From assembly GCA_025056965.1 (NCBI GenBank), contig JANWVF010000152.1, positions 60,839 through 124,838 of the forward strand: DNA of 64,000 bases. The letters run 5' to 3'. Position numbers and translations under genes: made by a program. This DNA comes from Thermoflexales bacterium (GTDB lineage Bacteria > Chloroflexota > Anaerolineae > J036 > Brachytrichaceae). The notes under the pieces were generated by a model that was not told where the DNA came from, made no database searches, and was given only the letters and a program-made list of their open reading frames with translations. Positions 1 through 7,598 of the stretch are shown here, in pieces; within the stretch, counting starts at the first letter, position 1; each line of letters starts with the position of its first letter.

Positions 1-84
1 GTGCGCAGCATCCGCAGCCGGCGAGCGGGACGCATGGTCGCGCATTTTATCGAGACCAACCATGCGCCGACGCCTTGAGGCAGT

Positions 85-624
85 TTAAAGCGCGCTTAGC
101 TTCTCCAGCATCCGCTGAGCATCGCGGTCGTAGGGATCGGCAAGCACCGCTCGACGAAAGGCGGCGATGGCGAGATCAATCTCCCCTCGGTCTCGATGGA
201 TCAAGCCGATGTTATAGGCAACGCTGCGCGCCAGCGGATCTATCTCCAGCGCACGATTGAACGCAGCTAGAGCCCGCCGTTGGCGTTCGTCGGTGGCGGT
301 AATCGGGTTGCCTAGGTAAGCCGCACCCAGGTTAATCCACAGCTGGGCGTTATCGGGTGCACGCTCCACTGCGCTCTCAAGCACAGACACAGCGAGCTTA
401 TGCCGGCCAATCATGATGTAGGCACCGCCAAGGTTAAGCGCAGCATCGGGGTTGTCTGGCTTGAGCCTATGCGCGCGCTCCAGAAAGGGGAGCGCATCGG
501 CCGGTTTGCGCTCGCTGAGCAGTCGCGTGCCGTGAGTTAGGCTTTCGCGGAATTGCTGCTCGTGACGATGCCTGAGCCAGGAATTCAGCCGTTCTTGTTC
601 GGAATCGTGCGCTGAGTCGTTCAT
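85..624 (-). CDS. TPR-repeat protein
   Basis: A 179-residue protein built mostly of tetratricopeptide repeats, which are helical pairs used for protein-protein contacts. About four repeats run from residue 40 to the end, with typical spacing of A/G/Y/A/P positions (for example LNLGGAYIMIGRHKLAVSVL and YNIGLIHRDRGEIDLAIAAF). The first 35 residues are charged and carry no signal peptide or membrane segment, so it is probably cytoplasmic. It lies 27 nt downstream of the glycyl-tRNA synthetase gene on the same strand and may be co-transcribed with it. No enzymatic domain is present and the partner is unknown. Confidence 0.85.
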   Translation of the reverse strand: MNDSAHDSEQERLNSWLRHRHEQQFRESLTHGTRLLSERKPADALPFLERAHRLKPDNPDAALNLGGAYIMIGRHKLAVSVLESAVERAPDNAQLWINLGAAYLGNPITATDERQRRALAAFNRALEIDPLARSVAYNIGLIHRDRGEIDLAIAAFRRAVLADPYDRDAQRMLEKLSAL

Positions 625-651
625 AGCGAGATCATCACGGTCGGAATGTCG

Positions 652-3648
652 TCAGAAGCCTTCCAGTTTGGTCAGGTCGGCGATGCCTTCGGCCTGGGAC
701 ACGATCCGTCGAAGCAGAGACAGACGCGACGCGCGTAAGCGCGCGTCCTCGGCCATCACGAGCACCTCGTCGAAGAAGCGCGTGATCGGTGAGACGAGCA
801 ACTGGAGGTTGGCAACCAGCGCGCTCACGTCTAACGGCGGCTCTTGCCTCGCTAGGGCTTGTGCCAACGCCTGCGCAGCGGGTTCAGGATCTTCAGCCGA
901 GGTGTCCGGCACATGCGCCTGCGTCCGCACGATGCGCGCGCAGCGCGCGTAAGCATCCAGGATCGTCGGCCAGTCCTCGCGCGCCATCGCCTCGCTCAGT
1001 TGAACCAGGAATCGCTTGGCGCGCGCCGGATCATCGCCGACGGCGGTCACGATCGCTTCAACAGCGTCATGCCGGTAACCTTCGTCGAGGAATTGTTGGC
1101 GTTCGCGGTCGAGGATGAAACGATGCGCGGCTTCGAGCGCCTCGGCGCTCGGCGCGACCGGCAAGTGCGACATTGCGCTTTCCAGACCGCTCCGCAAGGA
1201 GAACGATTTGTCGCCGGCTATCAAATTCTGCACTACGCCGATGGCAGCGCGACGCAACGCGAATGGGTCGGCGCTGCCTTTGGGGGCAAGCCCCACGGCG
1301 AACAAGCCGGCAATGCTATCGAGCTTATCGGCCAGCGAGACGACGAGGCCGGCAACCGTTCGCGGGGTGGCATCGCCAGCAAAGCGCGGCAGATAATGCT
1401 CGAAAATCGCCTCGGCTACAGCGTCCTTGTCCGCGTCGTCGGCCGTGCGTCGGTGATATTCGCGTCCCATCACGCCCTGCAGCGCGGTGATTTCGACCAC
1501 CATACTGGTCGCCAGGTCGGCCTTGCATAAGCGGGCAGCCTTGCGCGCGATTTGCAACTCTCGGCTTCCGATTCCTAACCGTGCGCCGATCGGGTCAACG
1601 AGCGCCTCTATGCGCTTCGTCTTGTCCAGCATCGAGCCGAGCTTAGCCTGGAAGGTGATCGTGTCGAGACGCGGCAGATAAGCTTCGAGTGGTTTGCTAA
1701 TGTCTTGACGGAAGAAGTAGCTGGCATCAGCGAAGCGGGCGCGCACTACGTCCTCGTTACCCTTGCGCACCTCGTCCAGGTGCGCATCGTTGCCGTTGCG
1801 CACGGTGATGAAATAGGGCAGCAGCGCCTCGCCGTCGTTGCGCAGTACGGTAAAGTAACGCTGTTTTTTGCGCATCACTGCAGTGAGCACGGCGGGAGGT
1901 AGGGCAAGAAATTCCTCCTCGAATGCGCAGCACACCGCTGTGGGCTGTTCGACCAAGTCGGTTACTTCCTCGAGCAAATCGTCGTCTGGGGCAATGCGTC
2001 CACCGACGCTGGCCGCCGCGGCTTCAACCTGGCGCGCAATTTCGGCCTTGCGCGCTGCGCGGTCGCCGATGATGTGGTGTTGTGCGATGAGCGCCAAATA
2101 GTGATCGGCGTGATTCACCGCGAACTGCGGCGAGCCTTCGCCGCGCGGACCGAAGCTGACGTTGCCGCTGGGGACGCCCGCGAATGTGAACGGAATGACT
2201 TGGTCCCCCAACAAGGCGACGATCCAATTAATCGGTCGCGAAAAGGCGACGTTGCTGGCGTTCCAGCGCATGGTCTTCTCGAAGGTAATTCTTCCGATGG
2301 CCTGAGGCAGCGCGTCCGCCAGCACCTCGATGGCCGGCCGGCCGGTCTCGCGCTTACGCACATAGACGTAAGCTCCACTGGCATCTTCCTTCACCACCAG
2401 CTCGCGCACATCTACGTTAAAGCGTTTGGCAAAGCCAATCGCCGCTTGTGTCGGATTGCCGCCCGCGTCGAATGCCGCCTTGGCCGGCGGGCCTTTCACC
2501 AGCTCATCAATATCTCGCTGTCGCGGCGCTACTTCTTTCACCAAAACGGCCGTGCGGCGCGGCGTGCCGATTAGCGTCACGTTGCCGTGGTCGAGGCGCG
2601 CCGCATCCAGCGCTTCGACGACGTAGCGGCCAAGTTGCTCTTGGCACGCAGGCACGTCACCGGCTGGCAGCTCCTCGGTGCCGATTTCGATCAGCAACGT
2701 CGCAGGTTCAGAGGTGAGAGAAGCAAAGGAGGATGAAACTTGCAACCGGTCCGCTTGCTGCTCCGTCCCGTCACGCTTGTCAACGCGCCACGGAAAGCCC
2801 AGCTTCTCTCGTTGCGCGACATAGCGGAGCGCCACCTCGCGCGCCAGGTCGCGCATGCGCCCGAGGTAGCGTTGTCGCTCGGTCACGCCAATGGCGCCGC
2901 GTGTATCAAGCAGGTTAAAGGTGTTAGAGCATTGCAGCACATAGTCGTGCGCCGGAAGCACCAGGGCATGCTCAATCGCGCGCTTGCATTCACGCTCGTA
3001 AATGTCGAACAACGCGCGCAGCGCCTCGACATCGGCGCAGTCAAAGGCGTAGGCACTGCGCTCCTGCTCGTCGGAGAGCCTCACGTCGCCGTAGGTGCGG
3101 TCGGTGCTCCACTTAAGGTCGAACACGTTGCGCACGCCCTGCTGCGCCATAGCGATGCGCTCTAGACCGTAGGTGATCTCCAGGCACACCGGGTCAAGCG
3201 TGATCCCGCCGACCTGTTGGAAGTAGGTGTATTGAGTGATTTCCAATCCGTCCAGCCATACTTCCCACCCCAATCCCCACGCGCCGATGGCCGGCTGGGC
3301 CCAGTTGTCCTCGACAAAGCGCACGTCGTGGCGGCTTAGGTCTATGCCAATCGCGCGCAAGCTATCGAGGTATAGCTCCTGCGAGCGCTCTGGCGAGGGC
3401 TTCAAGATAACCTGAAACTGGGTGTGCGTATAGAGGCGATTAGGATTTTGGCCAAAGCGCCCATCGTCGGGGCGCACCGACGGCTCTACGTAGGCCACGT
3501 TCCACGGCTCAGGACCGAGCACGCGCAGGAAGGTAGCCGGATTCATCGTGCCCGCGCCGACGACCTGGTTATAGGGTTGCCAGATCAGGCAACCCTTGGA
3601 TGCCCAGAAGTCTTGCAGTGCGAGGATGAGGTCCTGAAAGGTGTGCAT
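652..3648 (-). CDS. glyQS: Glycyl-tRNA synthetase, fused alpha and beta subunits
   Basis: Charges tRNA-Gly with glycine in the cytoplasm. The N-terminal 290 residues or so are the alpha (GlyQ) catalytic domain, with the class II signature around [20 protein letters not shown] and [18 protein letters not shown]. The beta (GlyS) part starts near residue 316 at [15 protein letters not shown] and runs to the C-terminal DALR-like domain. In many bacteria the two subunits are separate genes; here they are one chain of 998 residues. The frame stays open upstream to 3858, but homology starts at [15 protein letters not shown], so I place the start at 3648. A TACAAT hexamer sits 9 nt before that ATG, which fits a leaderless start; no T-box leader is visible. 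Confidence 0.96.
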   Translation of the reverse strand: MHTFQDLILALQDFWASKGCLIWQPYNQVVGAGTMNPATFLRVLGPEPWNVAYVEPSVRPDDGRFGQNPNRLYTHTQFQVILKPSPERSQELYLDSLRAIGIDLSRHDVRFVEDNWAQPAIGAWGLGWEVWLDGLEITQYTYFQQVGGITLDPVCLEITYGLERIAMAQQGVRNVFDLKWSTDRTYGDVRLSDEQERSAYAFDCADVEALRALFDIYERECKRAIEHALVLPAHDYVLQCSNTFNLLDTRGAIGVTERQRYLGRMRDLAREVALRYVAQREKLGFPWRVDKRDGTEQQADRLQVSSSFASLTSEPATLLIEIGTEELPAGDVPACQEQLGRYVVEALDAARLDHGNVTLIGTPRRTAVLVKEVAPRQRDIDELVKGPPAKAAFDAGGNPTQAAIGFAKRFNVDVRELVVKEDASGAYVYVRKRETGRPAIEVLADALPQAIGRITFEKTMRWNASNVAFSRPINWIVALLGDQVIPFTFAGVPSGNVSFGPRGEGSPQFAVNHADHYLALIAQHHIIGDRAARKAEIARQVEAAAASVGGRIAPDDDLLEEVTDLVEQPTAVCCAFEEEFLALPPAVLTAVMRKKQRYFTVLRNDGEALLPYFITVRNGNDAHLDEVRKGNEDVVRARFADASYFFRQDISKPLEAYLPRLDTITFQAKLGSMLDKTKRIEALVDPIGARLGIGSRELQIARKAARLCKADLATSMVVEITALQGVMGREYHRRTADDADKDAVAEAIFEHYLPRFAGDATPRTVAGLVVSLADKLDSIAGLFAVGLAPKGSADPFALRRAAIGVVQNLIAGDKSFSLRSGLESAMSHLPVAPSAEALEAAHRFILDRERQQFLDEGYRHDAVEAIVTAVGDDPARAKRFLVQLSEAMAREDWPTILDAYARCARIVRTQAHVPDTSAEDPEPAAQALAQALARQEPPLDVSALVANLQLLVSPITRFFDEVLVMAEDARLRASRLSLLRRIVSQAEGIADLTKLEGF

Positions 3649-3657
3649 GCCGGCGGA

Positions 3658-3663
3658 ATTGTA
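3658..3663 (-). promoter_or_regulatory. Candidate -10 box of glyQS (leaderless type)
   Basis: TACAAT on the minus strand ends 9 nt before the ATG at 3648. Transcription would start at or within a few bases of the start codon. No convincing -35 box. Confidence 0.45.
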
Positions 3664-3749
3664 GCCAAGTTCGGCAAGCGCTCTTGAGGTATGAAGGGCA
3701 CACTCAGAGAGCAGGCAGCCACAATATTTATTATTCCTTTGAGCGCTGC

Positions 3750-4079
3750 TTATGCTGCGCCCAGCAACAAGCGCGCGTCCTGATACAGCATGAACGCAAT
3801 GACGCCAACCATGACCACAGCCAAGCCGATATAGCGCCAACGCCATGAGGTGTGCCAAAGCCGGCGTACGTTGTAGGCAATGGTCGTCAGCGCGATGATG
3901 TCAATCAATACGCTGATGCCAACCGACCAATCACTCCGCAAACCGATCAGTGGCAGCACGAACGGCAGCACTATGTACTGCAGCGTACAGCGCACCGAGA
4001 CAAAAATCACCGAGCCGGTGAACAGGCGATCGCCACGCTTGATGTCCTCAGATTGCATGGAACTGTTCTCCGTTGACAT
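3750..4079 (-). CDS. Small three-helix membrane protein
   Basis: A 109-residue protein that I do not recognise. A hydrophilic, charged N-terminus of about 19 residues is followed by three hydrophobic segments at roughly 20-46, 52-75 and 82-105, so it should be an integral membrane protein. It lies about 100 nt upstream of glyQS on the same strand. Its promoter region is unusual: TATCAT ends 7 nt before the ATG and a perfect dyad covers the -35 region (4097-4116). No catalytic motif is visible. Confidence 0.7.
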   Translation of the reverse strand: MSTENSSMQSEDIKRGDRLFTGSVIFVSVRCTLQYIVLPFVLPLIGLRSDWSVGISVLIDIIALTTIAYNVRRLWHTSWRWRYIGLAVVMVGVIAFMLYQDARLLLGAA

Positions 4080-4086
4080 GACAAGA

Positions 4087-4092
4087 ATGATA
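4087..4092 (-). promoter_or_regulatory. Candidate -10 box of the three-helix membrane protein gene
   Basis: TATCAT on the minus strand, 7 nt before the ATG at 4079. The -35 position falls inside the dyad at 4097-4116. Confidence 0.45.
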
Positions 4093-4096
4093 TGGG

Positions 4097-4116
4097 CATC
4101 GCCTGTGTAGGCGATG
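4097..4116. promoter_or_regulatory. Perfect 8-bp dyad over a promoter, candidate operator
   Basis: CATCGCCT-GTGT-AGGCGATG is a perfect inverted repeat. It covers the spacer and -35 region of the promoter proposed for the gene starting at 4079, a position where a bound repressor would block RNA polymerase. It could instead be one of the GTRGGCGA-type dispersed palindromes. Confidence 0.45.
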
Positions 4117-4193
4117 AGAGCGCGCGACTTGAGTGCCGACTCACGCCGCAGATTATCCTCGACGACGGCGCTATGTGTTCAAGTCTTTTTTGC

Positions 4194-4217
4194 AGCTCAA
4201 ACAATAGACTTTGAGCT
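4194..4217. promoter_or_regulatory. Inverted repeat AGCTCAAA-N8-TTTGAGCT upstream of the DtxR-like gene
   Basis: Perfect 8-bp arms separated by 8 nt, in the gap between two divergent genes and about 100 nt upstream of the -35 box of the regulator gene. It resembles a dimeric transcription-factor site, and autoregulation is one possibility. There is no T-run consistent with a terminator. Confidence 0.4.
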
Positions 4218-4315
4218 CGGCAAAGTCCGCGTTTGCAGTTGATTAATCCTATGTTTGGTGAGATTGACCGGCCTCGGGTTGCATCTGGCTTACGCCCGAC
4301 ATTAATGTGTAACGC

Positions 4316-4344
4316 TTCACAGCGCGCGGCAGCGTCGTTAGATT
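4316..4344 (+). promoter_or_regulatory. Candidate promoter of the DtxR-like regulator
   Basis: TTCACA (4316-4321), a 17-nt spacer and TAGATT (4339-4344). The -10 box ends 11 nt before the ATG at 4356, which supports that start over the in-frame ATGs further upstream. Confidence 0.5.
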
Positions 4345-4355
4345 GGCAACTTGGG

Positions 4356-5054
4356 ATGCTGAGCACGTCGAGCAAACCTTCCATGGCGCCGTATACAACC
4401 CAGGTATTGTTGAAAGAGGTGCTGCTGGAATCGCTAGAGGAGAAACGTGTCACGCTGGGGAGATTGGGCAAGCGGTTGGGAGTCAGCCCGCCGGCCGTTT
4501 CGCGACGCGTGCAGCGGCTAGTGCGGCGTGGTTATCTAGAGCGTGACGGCGCCTGCGGCTTGCGGCTGACGGACGCCGGGACGCGCATTGCGCTCTACGC
4601 GCTGCGCAAGCAAGAAATCTTCGAGGCATATTTGGTGCACGAGCTTGGCTACCGTTGGGACGAGCTAAGTCCGACTGCCACCGGTGCGCTGCGCATGGAT
4701 GACGCATTGATCGAGCGCATGTATGTGCGGATCGGTCGCCCGCCGCGCTGCCCACACGGCCTACCCATCCCCAGCCATGATGGCCATCTCAGGCTTCCCC
4801 GGGCAGCACCGTTATGCGAATGGCTGCCTGGGCGACCGGCAGTCATAAGCTACGTTCTGTCGAACGACAGAGAGATATTGCGCTACTTGGCCGAGCTAGG
4901 CCTAACACCCGGCGCGTATTTAGTTTCGGCTGCTCGCATTCCATTCGGCGACTCGATCAAGGTACGAGTAGAAGGCAGCGATTCAGTACAGGAGCATGTT
5001 ATCGGCGCCACGCTGGCGCGGATGGTCTACGTGGAAGGCAAATCTACAGTTTGA
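4356..5054 (+). CDS. DtxR/MntR-fold transcriptional regulator lacking usual metal ligands
   Basis: A 232-residue protein with an N-terminal winged helix (about residues 12-70), a dimerisation helix region ending in the family-typical CPHGLPIPS, and a C-terminal FeoA/SH3-like domain (from NDREILRYLAELGLTPG). Family members repress metal-uptake genes when iron or manganese is bound. An ungapped alignment to DtxR from RKH to ERR gives H79 to Q, H98 to S, C102 to T, E105 to L and H106 to R, with only E83 kept. It therefore probably does not sense metal in the classical way. The start at 4356 follows from the promoter position; 4383 is an alternative. A ferric-iron importer lies 1.5 kb away. Confidence 0.8.
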   Translation: MLSTSSKPSMAPYTTQVLLKEVLLESLEEKRVTLGRLGKRLGVSPPAVSRRVQRLVRRGYLERDGACGLRLTDAGTRIALYALRKQEIFEAYLVHELGYRWDELSPTATGALRMDDALIERMYVRIGRPPRCPHGLPIPSHDGHLRLPRAAPLCEWLPGRPAVISYVLSNDREILRYLAELGLTPGAYLVSAARIPFGDSIKVRVEGSDSVQEHVIGATLARMVYVEGKSTV

Positions 5055-5072
5055 GTTGCCTGCCGCCCCGCA

Positions 5073-5834
5073 TCACGATCCACCGGCTTCGACTGCATGA
5101 CCATCGGTGACAATCCAGGCCACCTGGTTTACGACCTCTTTGCCTTCGACAGTAATTGCCTCGCCTGCAACCACAGGTAGGGCGATGACATTGGGAATCT
5201 TCTCAAGCAACCTGGCTCGGCGGACTGCGCGCTCTACATCACGCTCATCAATCCTGGCAGATATTTCGACAGCGAGATAGACGACGCTGTCATCGGAGAT
5301 GCGACGACCACGCACAATTGCATCCAGACGACTGATCTCCTCAACGTCCGCCTCGGTCAGTGCGCCATCGTCCAGTGCTGTGCTCAACAAGTCATCTAGT
5401 TCGCTATCGGTGAGCACTCTCGGCTTGCGCACAATGCGCCGGAAGTACACGAAGGGGCGCTCGCGATATTTCCGCTCAAATGATTCGCCTTTTAGGGAGG
5501 CGACATCGGTCTTGAGCGTAGTGACATCCGACTTCAGCGCGTCCACGTCCGCCTTGAGCATCGCGACATCGGCCTTGAGCTCCGCCACGTCCGCCTTGAG
5601 CACCGCAACATCGGCCTTGAGCTCCGCTACGTCCGCCTTGAGCACTTCAACATCCTGCTCGACGCGGTATAGCCGTTTGTTCATCTCCTCGACGGCCTTG
5701 ATCAGGTCACGGACTAGGCCGGGTAGTGAGAGGATCTCCTCGCCGAGCAGCTCGCGGCGCAGCTCCTCCTTCCATTCGGGCTTAGTCCGAAGGATCTCAA
5801 GCAAGTCGCGGAACTCGCTAACGGTGAACGCCAT
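5073..5834 (-). CDS. Coiled-coil protein with PD-(D/E)XK-like C-terminal domain
   Basis: A 253-residue protein. A helical N-terminus is followed by a long coiled coil (about residues 52-112) made of near-identical heptads of the type LKADVAE. The C-terminal 110 residues contain DDSVVYLAVEISARIDERDVERA, which resembles the core of DUF3782-type restriction-endonuclease-fold proteins common in Chloroflexi and Cyanobacteria. The usual E-x-K lysine is replaced (VEIS), so nuclease activity is uncertain. I chose the ATG at 5834 because the frame upstream does not look protein-like and because TACAAT ends 9 nt before it. Function unknown. Confidence 0.75.
   Translation of the reverse strand: MAFTVSEFRDLLEILRTKPEWKEELRRELLGEEILSLPGLVRDLIKAVEEMNKRLYRVEQDVEVLKADVAELKADVAVLKADVAELKADVAMLKADVDALKSDVTTLKTDVASLKGESFERKYRERPFVYFRRIVRKPRVLTDSELDDLLSTALDDGALTEADVEEISRLDAIVRGRRISDDSVVYLAVEISARIDERDVERAVRRARLLEKIPNVIALPVVAGEAITVEGKEVVNQVAWIVTDGHAVEAGGS
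5505..5655. repeat. In-frame 21-nt heptad repeats (42-nt higher-order unit)
   Basis: Within the coiled-coil gene, 21-nt units such as GCCTTGAGCTCCGCCACGTC recur about seven times. Alternate units are more alike, giving a 42-nt period. They encode LKADVAx heptads, and slippage could change their number between strains. Confidence 0.75.
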
Positions 5835-5843
5835 CTGACAGGG

Positions 5844-5849
5844 ATTGTA
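5844..5849 (-). promoter_or_regulatory. Candidate -10 box of the coiled-coil protein gene
   Basis: TACAAT on the minus strand, 9 nt before the ATG at 5834. It lies between that start and the nitroreductase stop. Confidence 0.4.
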
Positions 5850-5850
5850 C

Positions 5851-6438
5851 TCATGTGCGCCAGATGACTTTATCTTCGATGGGCGAGCGGCTGGCTTGCA
5901 AGACGACGCCGTCGGCCGGCCGACCGACGAACAAGAAGCCAAGTAGCTTCGATGGTGGCTTCAGTCCAACTAGGTCAAGTAAGCTCTCATGTCGGACGAT
6001 CTCGCCACTCGTCCACTTACAGGCGTATCCCAGGCTATGTGCCACCAAGTGCATGTGCTGGGCAGCAATCGCTACCGACGCTAGGTCTTCCCATTCGGGC
6101 ATCTTGTCTTGGCCGGTGCGCAACATGCCTAAGCTGATCCACACCGGCGCGGCGAACGCGCGCTCGCGCTGCGCCTGTTCGGCCTTCGGGTCATATTTCT
6201 CCGGCGGGGTAAGCAGGCGATAGGCTCTAGCGAAGCCTTCGCCGAGCACAGCGCGCGACTCTCCGGCGAACACACAGAATCGCCACGGCTCGGTCATGCC
6301 ATGCGTGGGCGCCCAGCGGGCAGCCTCGAGCATGAGCTTGACGTCCTCAAGATTGACCGGATCAGGCGAGAGTTCCTTAAGCGTGTAGCTGCGTCGCTCG
6401 CGAATGATCTTCAATAGAACATGCGTTGCATCGTTCAT
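5851..6438 (-). CDS. Nitroreductase-family FMN oxidoreductase
   Basis: A 195-residue flavoprotein of the nitroreductase family, which reduces nitro compounds, quinones or related acceptors with NAD(P)H. Visible features are the N-terminal RERRSY phosphate-binding segment, the AARWAPTHGMTEPWRF motif near residue 45 that contacts FMN, and the C-terminal GFLFVGRPADGV. Related small enzymes resemble E. coli YdjA. The frame continues 78 codons upstream, but homology begins at MNDATHVLLKIIRERRSY (6438), and TATCCT lies 10 nt before that ATG. The substrate is not predictable. Confidence 0.88.
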   Translation of the reverse strand: MNDATHVLLKIIRERRSYTLKELSPDPVNLEDVKLMLEAARWAPTHGMTEPWRFCVFAGESRAVLGEGFARAYRLLTPPEKYDPKAEQAQRERAFAAPVWISLGMLRTGQDKMPEWEDLASVAIAAQHMHLVAHSLGYACKWTSGEIVRHESLLDLVGLKPPSKLLGFLFVGRPADGVVLQASRSPIEDKVIWRT

Positions 6439-6448
6439 GATTGGCGAA

Positions 6449-6454
6449 AGGATA
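6449..6454 (-). promoter_or_regulatory. Candidate -10 box of the nitroreductase gene
   Basis: TATCCT on the minus strand, 10 nt before the ATG at 6438, in the 92-nt gap after the iron-transport ATPase gene. Confidence 0.35.
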
Positions 6455-6530
6455 CAGCCTTCTGAATCGAGCGGGCTATTGATTCTCATCCCAGCTATTC
6501 TTCCGAAGCACGCCCGTAGACCTTGCTGGA

Positions 6531-7598
6531 TTAGGATGCTTCCGCTGCAGGATCGCTTTGCCCTGCAAAAGCCCAAACCGGTCCTTGGGGACGCACGCTC
6601 ACGCGCGCGCCGGCCGAAAAGGTCGGCATGCCATTCGTGCGAGCCAACAAGCGCTCGCCGCCGTCTAGGCACAGCGACAACAGCTGATCGTGGCCAAAGT
6701 AGAGGACATGCTCCACACGCGCTTGCCCATTCGGGTCTTCAGATACCTCCAGCGCTTCAGGGCGGATGAGCAGCTGTATGCAGCCTTGGGCCGGCGCATC
6801 CAACGGCACGCGCCCTAAGATGCAATCAGCATAATCGCCGTGAGCCTGCGCTGGCAGGAAGTTCGCTTCGCCCAAGAAGCGCGCCACGAAAGGTGAAGCC
6901 GGATGCGTATAGAGGTCGCGCGGCGTTCCCGTTTGCACGATGCGCCCATGATGCATTAACGCGATGACATCCGCTAAGCTGAGCGCCTCCTCGCGGTCGT
7001 GAGTGACGAATAAGACGGCTACCCCACTGCGCTTCAGCACTTGGCGCATCTCCTCGCGGAGCGTGACGCGCAGGCCATGGTCGAGGTTGGAGAACGGTTC
7101 GTCCAACAGGAGTAGCTGCGGCTGCGGCGCCAGCGCGCGGGCCAGTGCCACGCGCTGCTGCTGGCCGCCGGAGAGTTCATATGGGTAGCGCTGAGCAAAG
7201 TCACCTAGCTGCACTTGCTCTAGCACCGCCGCCGTACGCGCCAGCGCTTCCGCTTTGTCCATGCCGTGTAATCCAAAGGCAACGTTGGCCGCCACAGTCA
7301 TATGAGGGAAGAGCGCGTAGTCCTGAAAGACCATGCCTACGCGGCGCCTCTCGGGTGGCACATTCACCCCCGGTCCGAAGACCAGCCGATCACCGATGGC
7401 GATATAGGCTTCAGAGTCGCGTTCCGGGTCTTCTAGGCCGTTGATCAAGCGCAGCAACGTCGTTTTGCCGCAGCCGCTAGGACCGAGCAAAACGACGATC
7501 TGGCCCGGCTCGATGTCGAGCGATGCTCGGTAGACGGCATACGCTTCTTGAGTCTCGAAGCGCTTTGAGACGTTGCGAACGCGCAGCGCCGGCGTCAT
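6531..7598 (-). CDS. fbpC: Ferric-iron ABC transporter, ATP-binding protein
   Basis: A 355-residue ATPase that powers iron import through the neighbouring permease. It has Walker A GPSGCGKTT (near residue 38), Q-loop VFQDYALFP, signature LSGGQQQR, Walker B LLLLDEPFSNLD and switch histidine FVTHDREEA. A C-terminal TOBE/regulatory domain covers roughly residues 240-345. The ATG at 7598 overlaps the permease stop codon (ATGA), so the two are translationally coupled; the longer open frame upstream is inside the permease gene. Iron specificity is inferred from the operon. Confidence 0.93.
   Translation of the reverse strand: MTPALRVRNVSKRFETQEAYAVYRASLDIEPGQIVVLLGPSGCGKTTLLRLINGLEDPERDSEAYIAIGDRLVFGPGVNVPPERRRVGMVFQDYALFPHMTVAANVAFGLHGMDKAEALARTAAVLEQVQLGDFAQRYPYELSGGQQQRVALARALAPQPQLLLLDEPFSNLDHGLRVTLREEMRQVLKRSGVAVLFVTHDREEALSLADVIALMHHGRIVQTGTPRDLYTHPASPFVARFLGEANFLPAQAHGDYADCILGRVPLDAPAQGCIQLLIRPEALEVSEDPNGQARVEHVLYFGHDQLLSLCLDGGERLLARTNGMPTFSAGARVSVRPQGPVWAFAGQSDPAAEAS

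Noticed and set aside
1..78. Short plus-strand open frame from the left edge to a TGA at 76-78
   Set aside because: Only 25 codons visible with no recognisable protein pattern; could be the end of a gene outside the window but cannot be supported.
3648..3749. T-box riboswitch upstream of glyQS
   Set aside because: The gap is about 100 nt, lacks a T-box motif and terminator, and the promoter lies next to the ATG.
3649..3858. N-terminal extension of glyQS by 70 codons
   Set aside because: Not protein-like, lies over the end of the neighbouring gene, and homology and the -10 box support the start at 3648.
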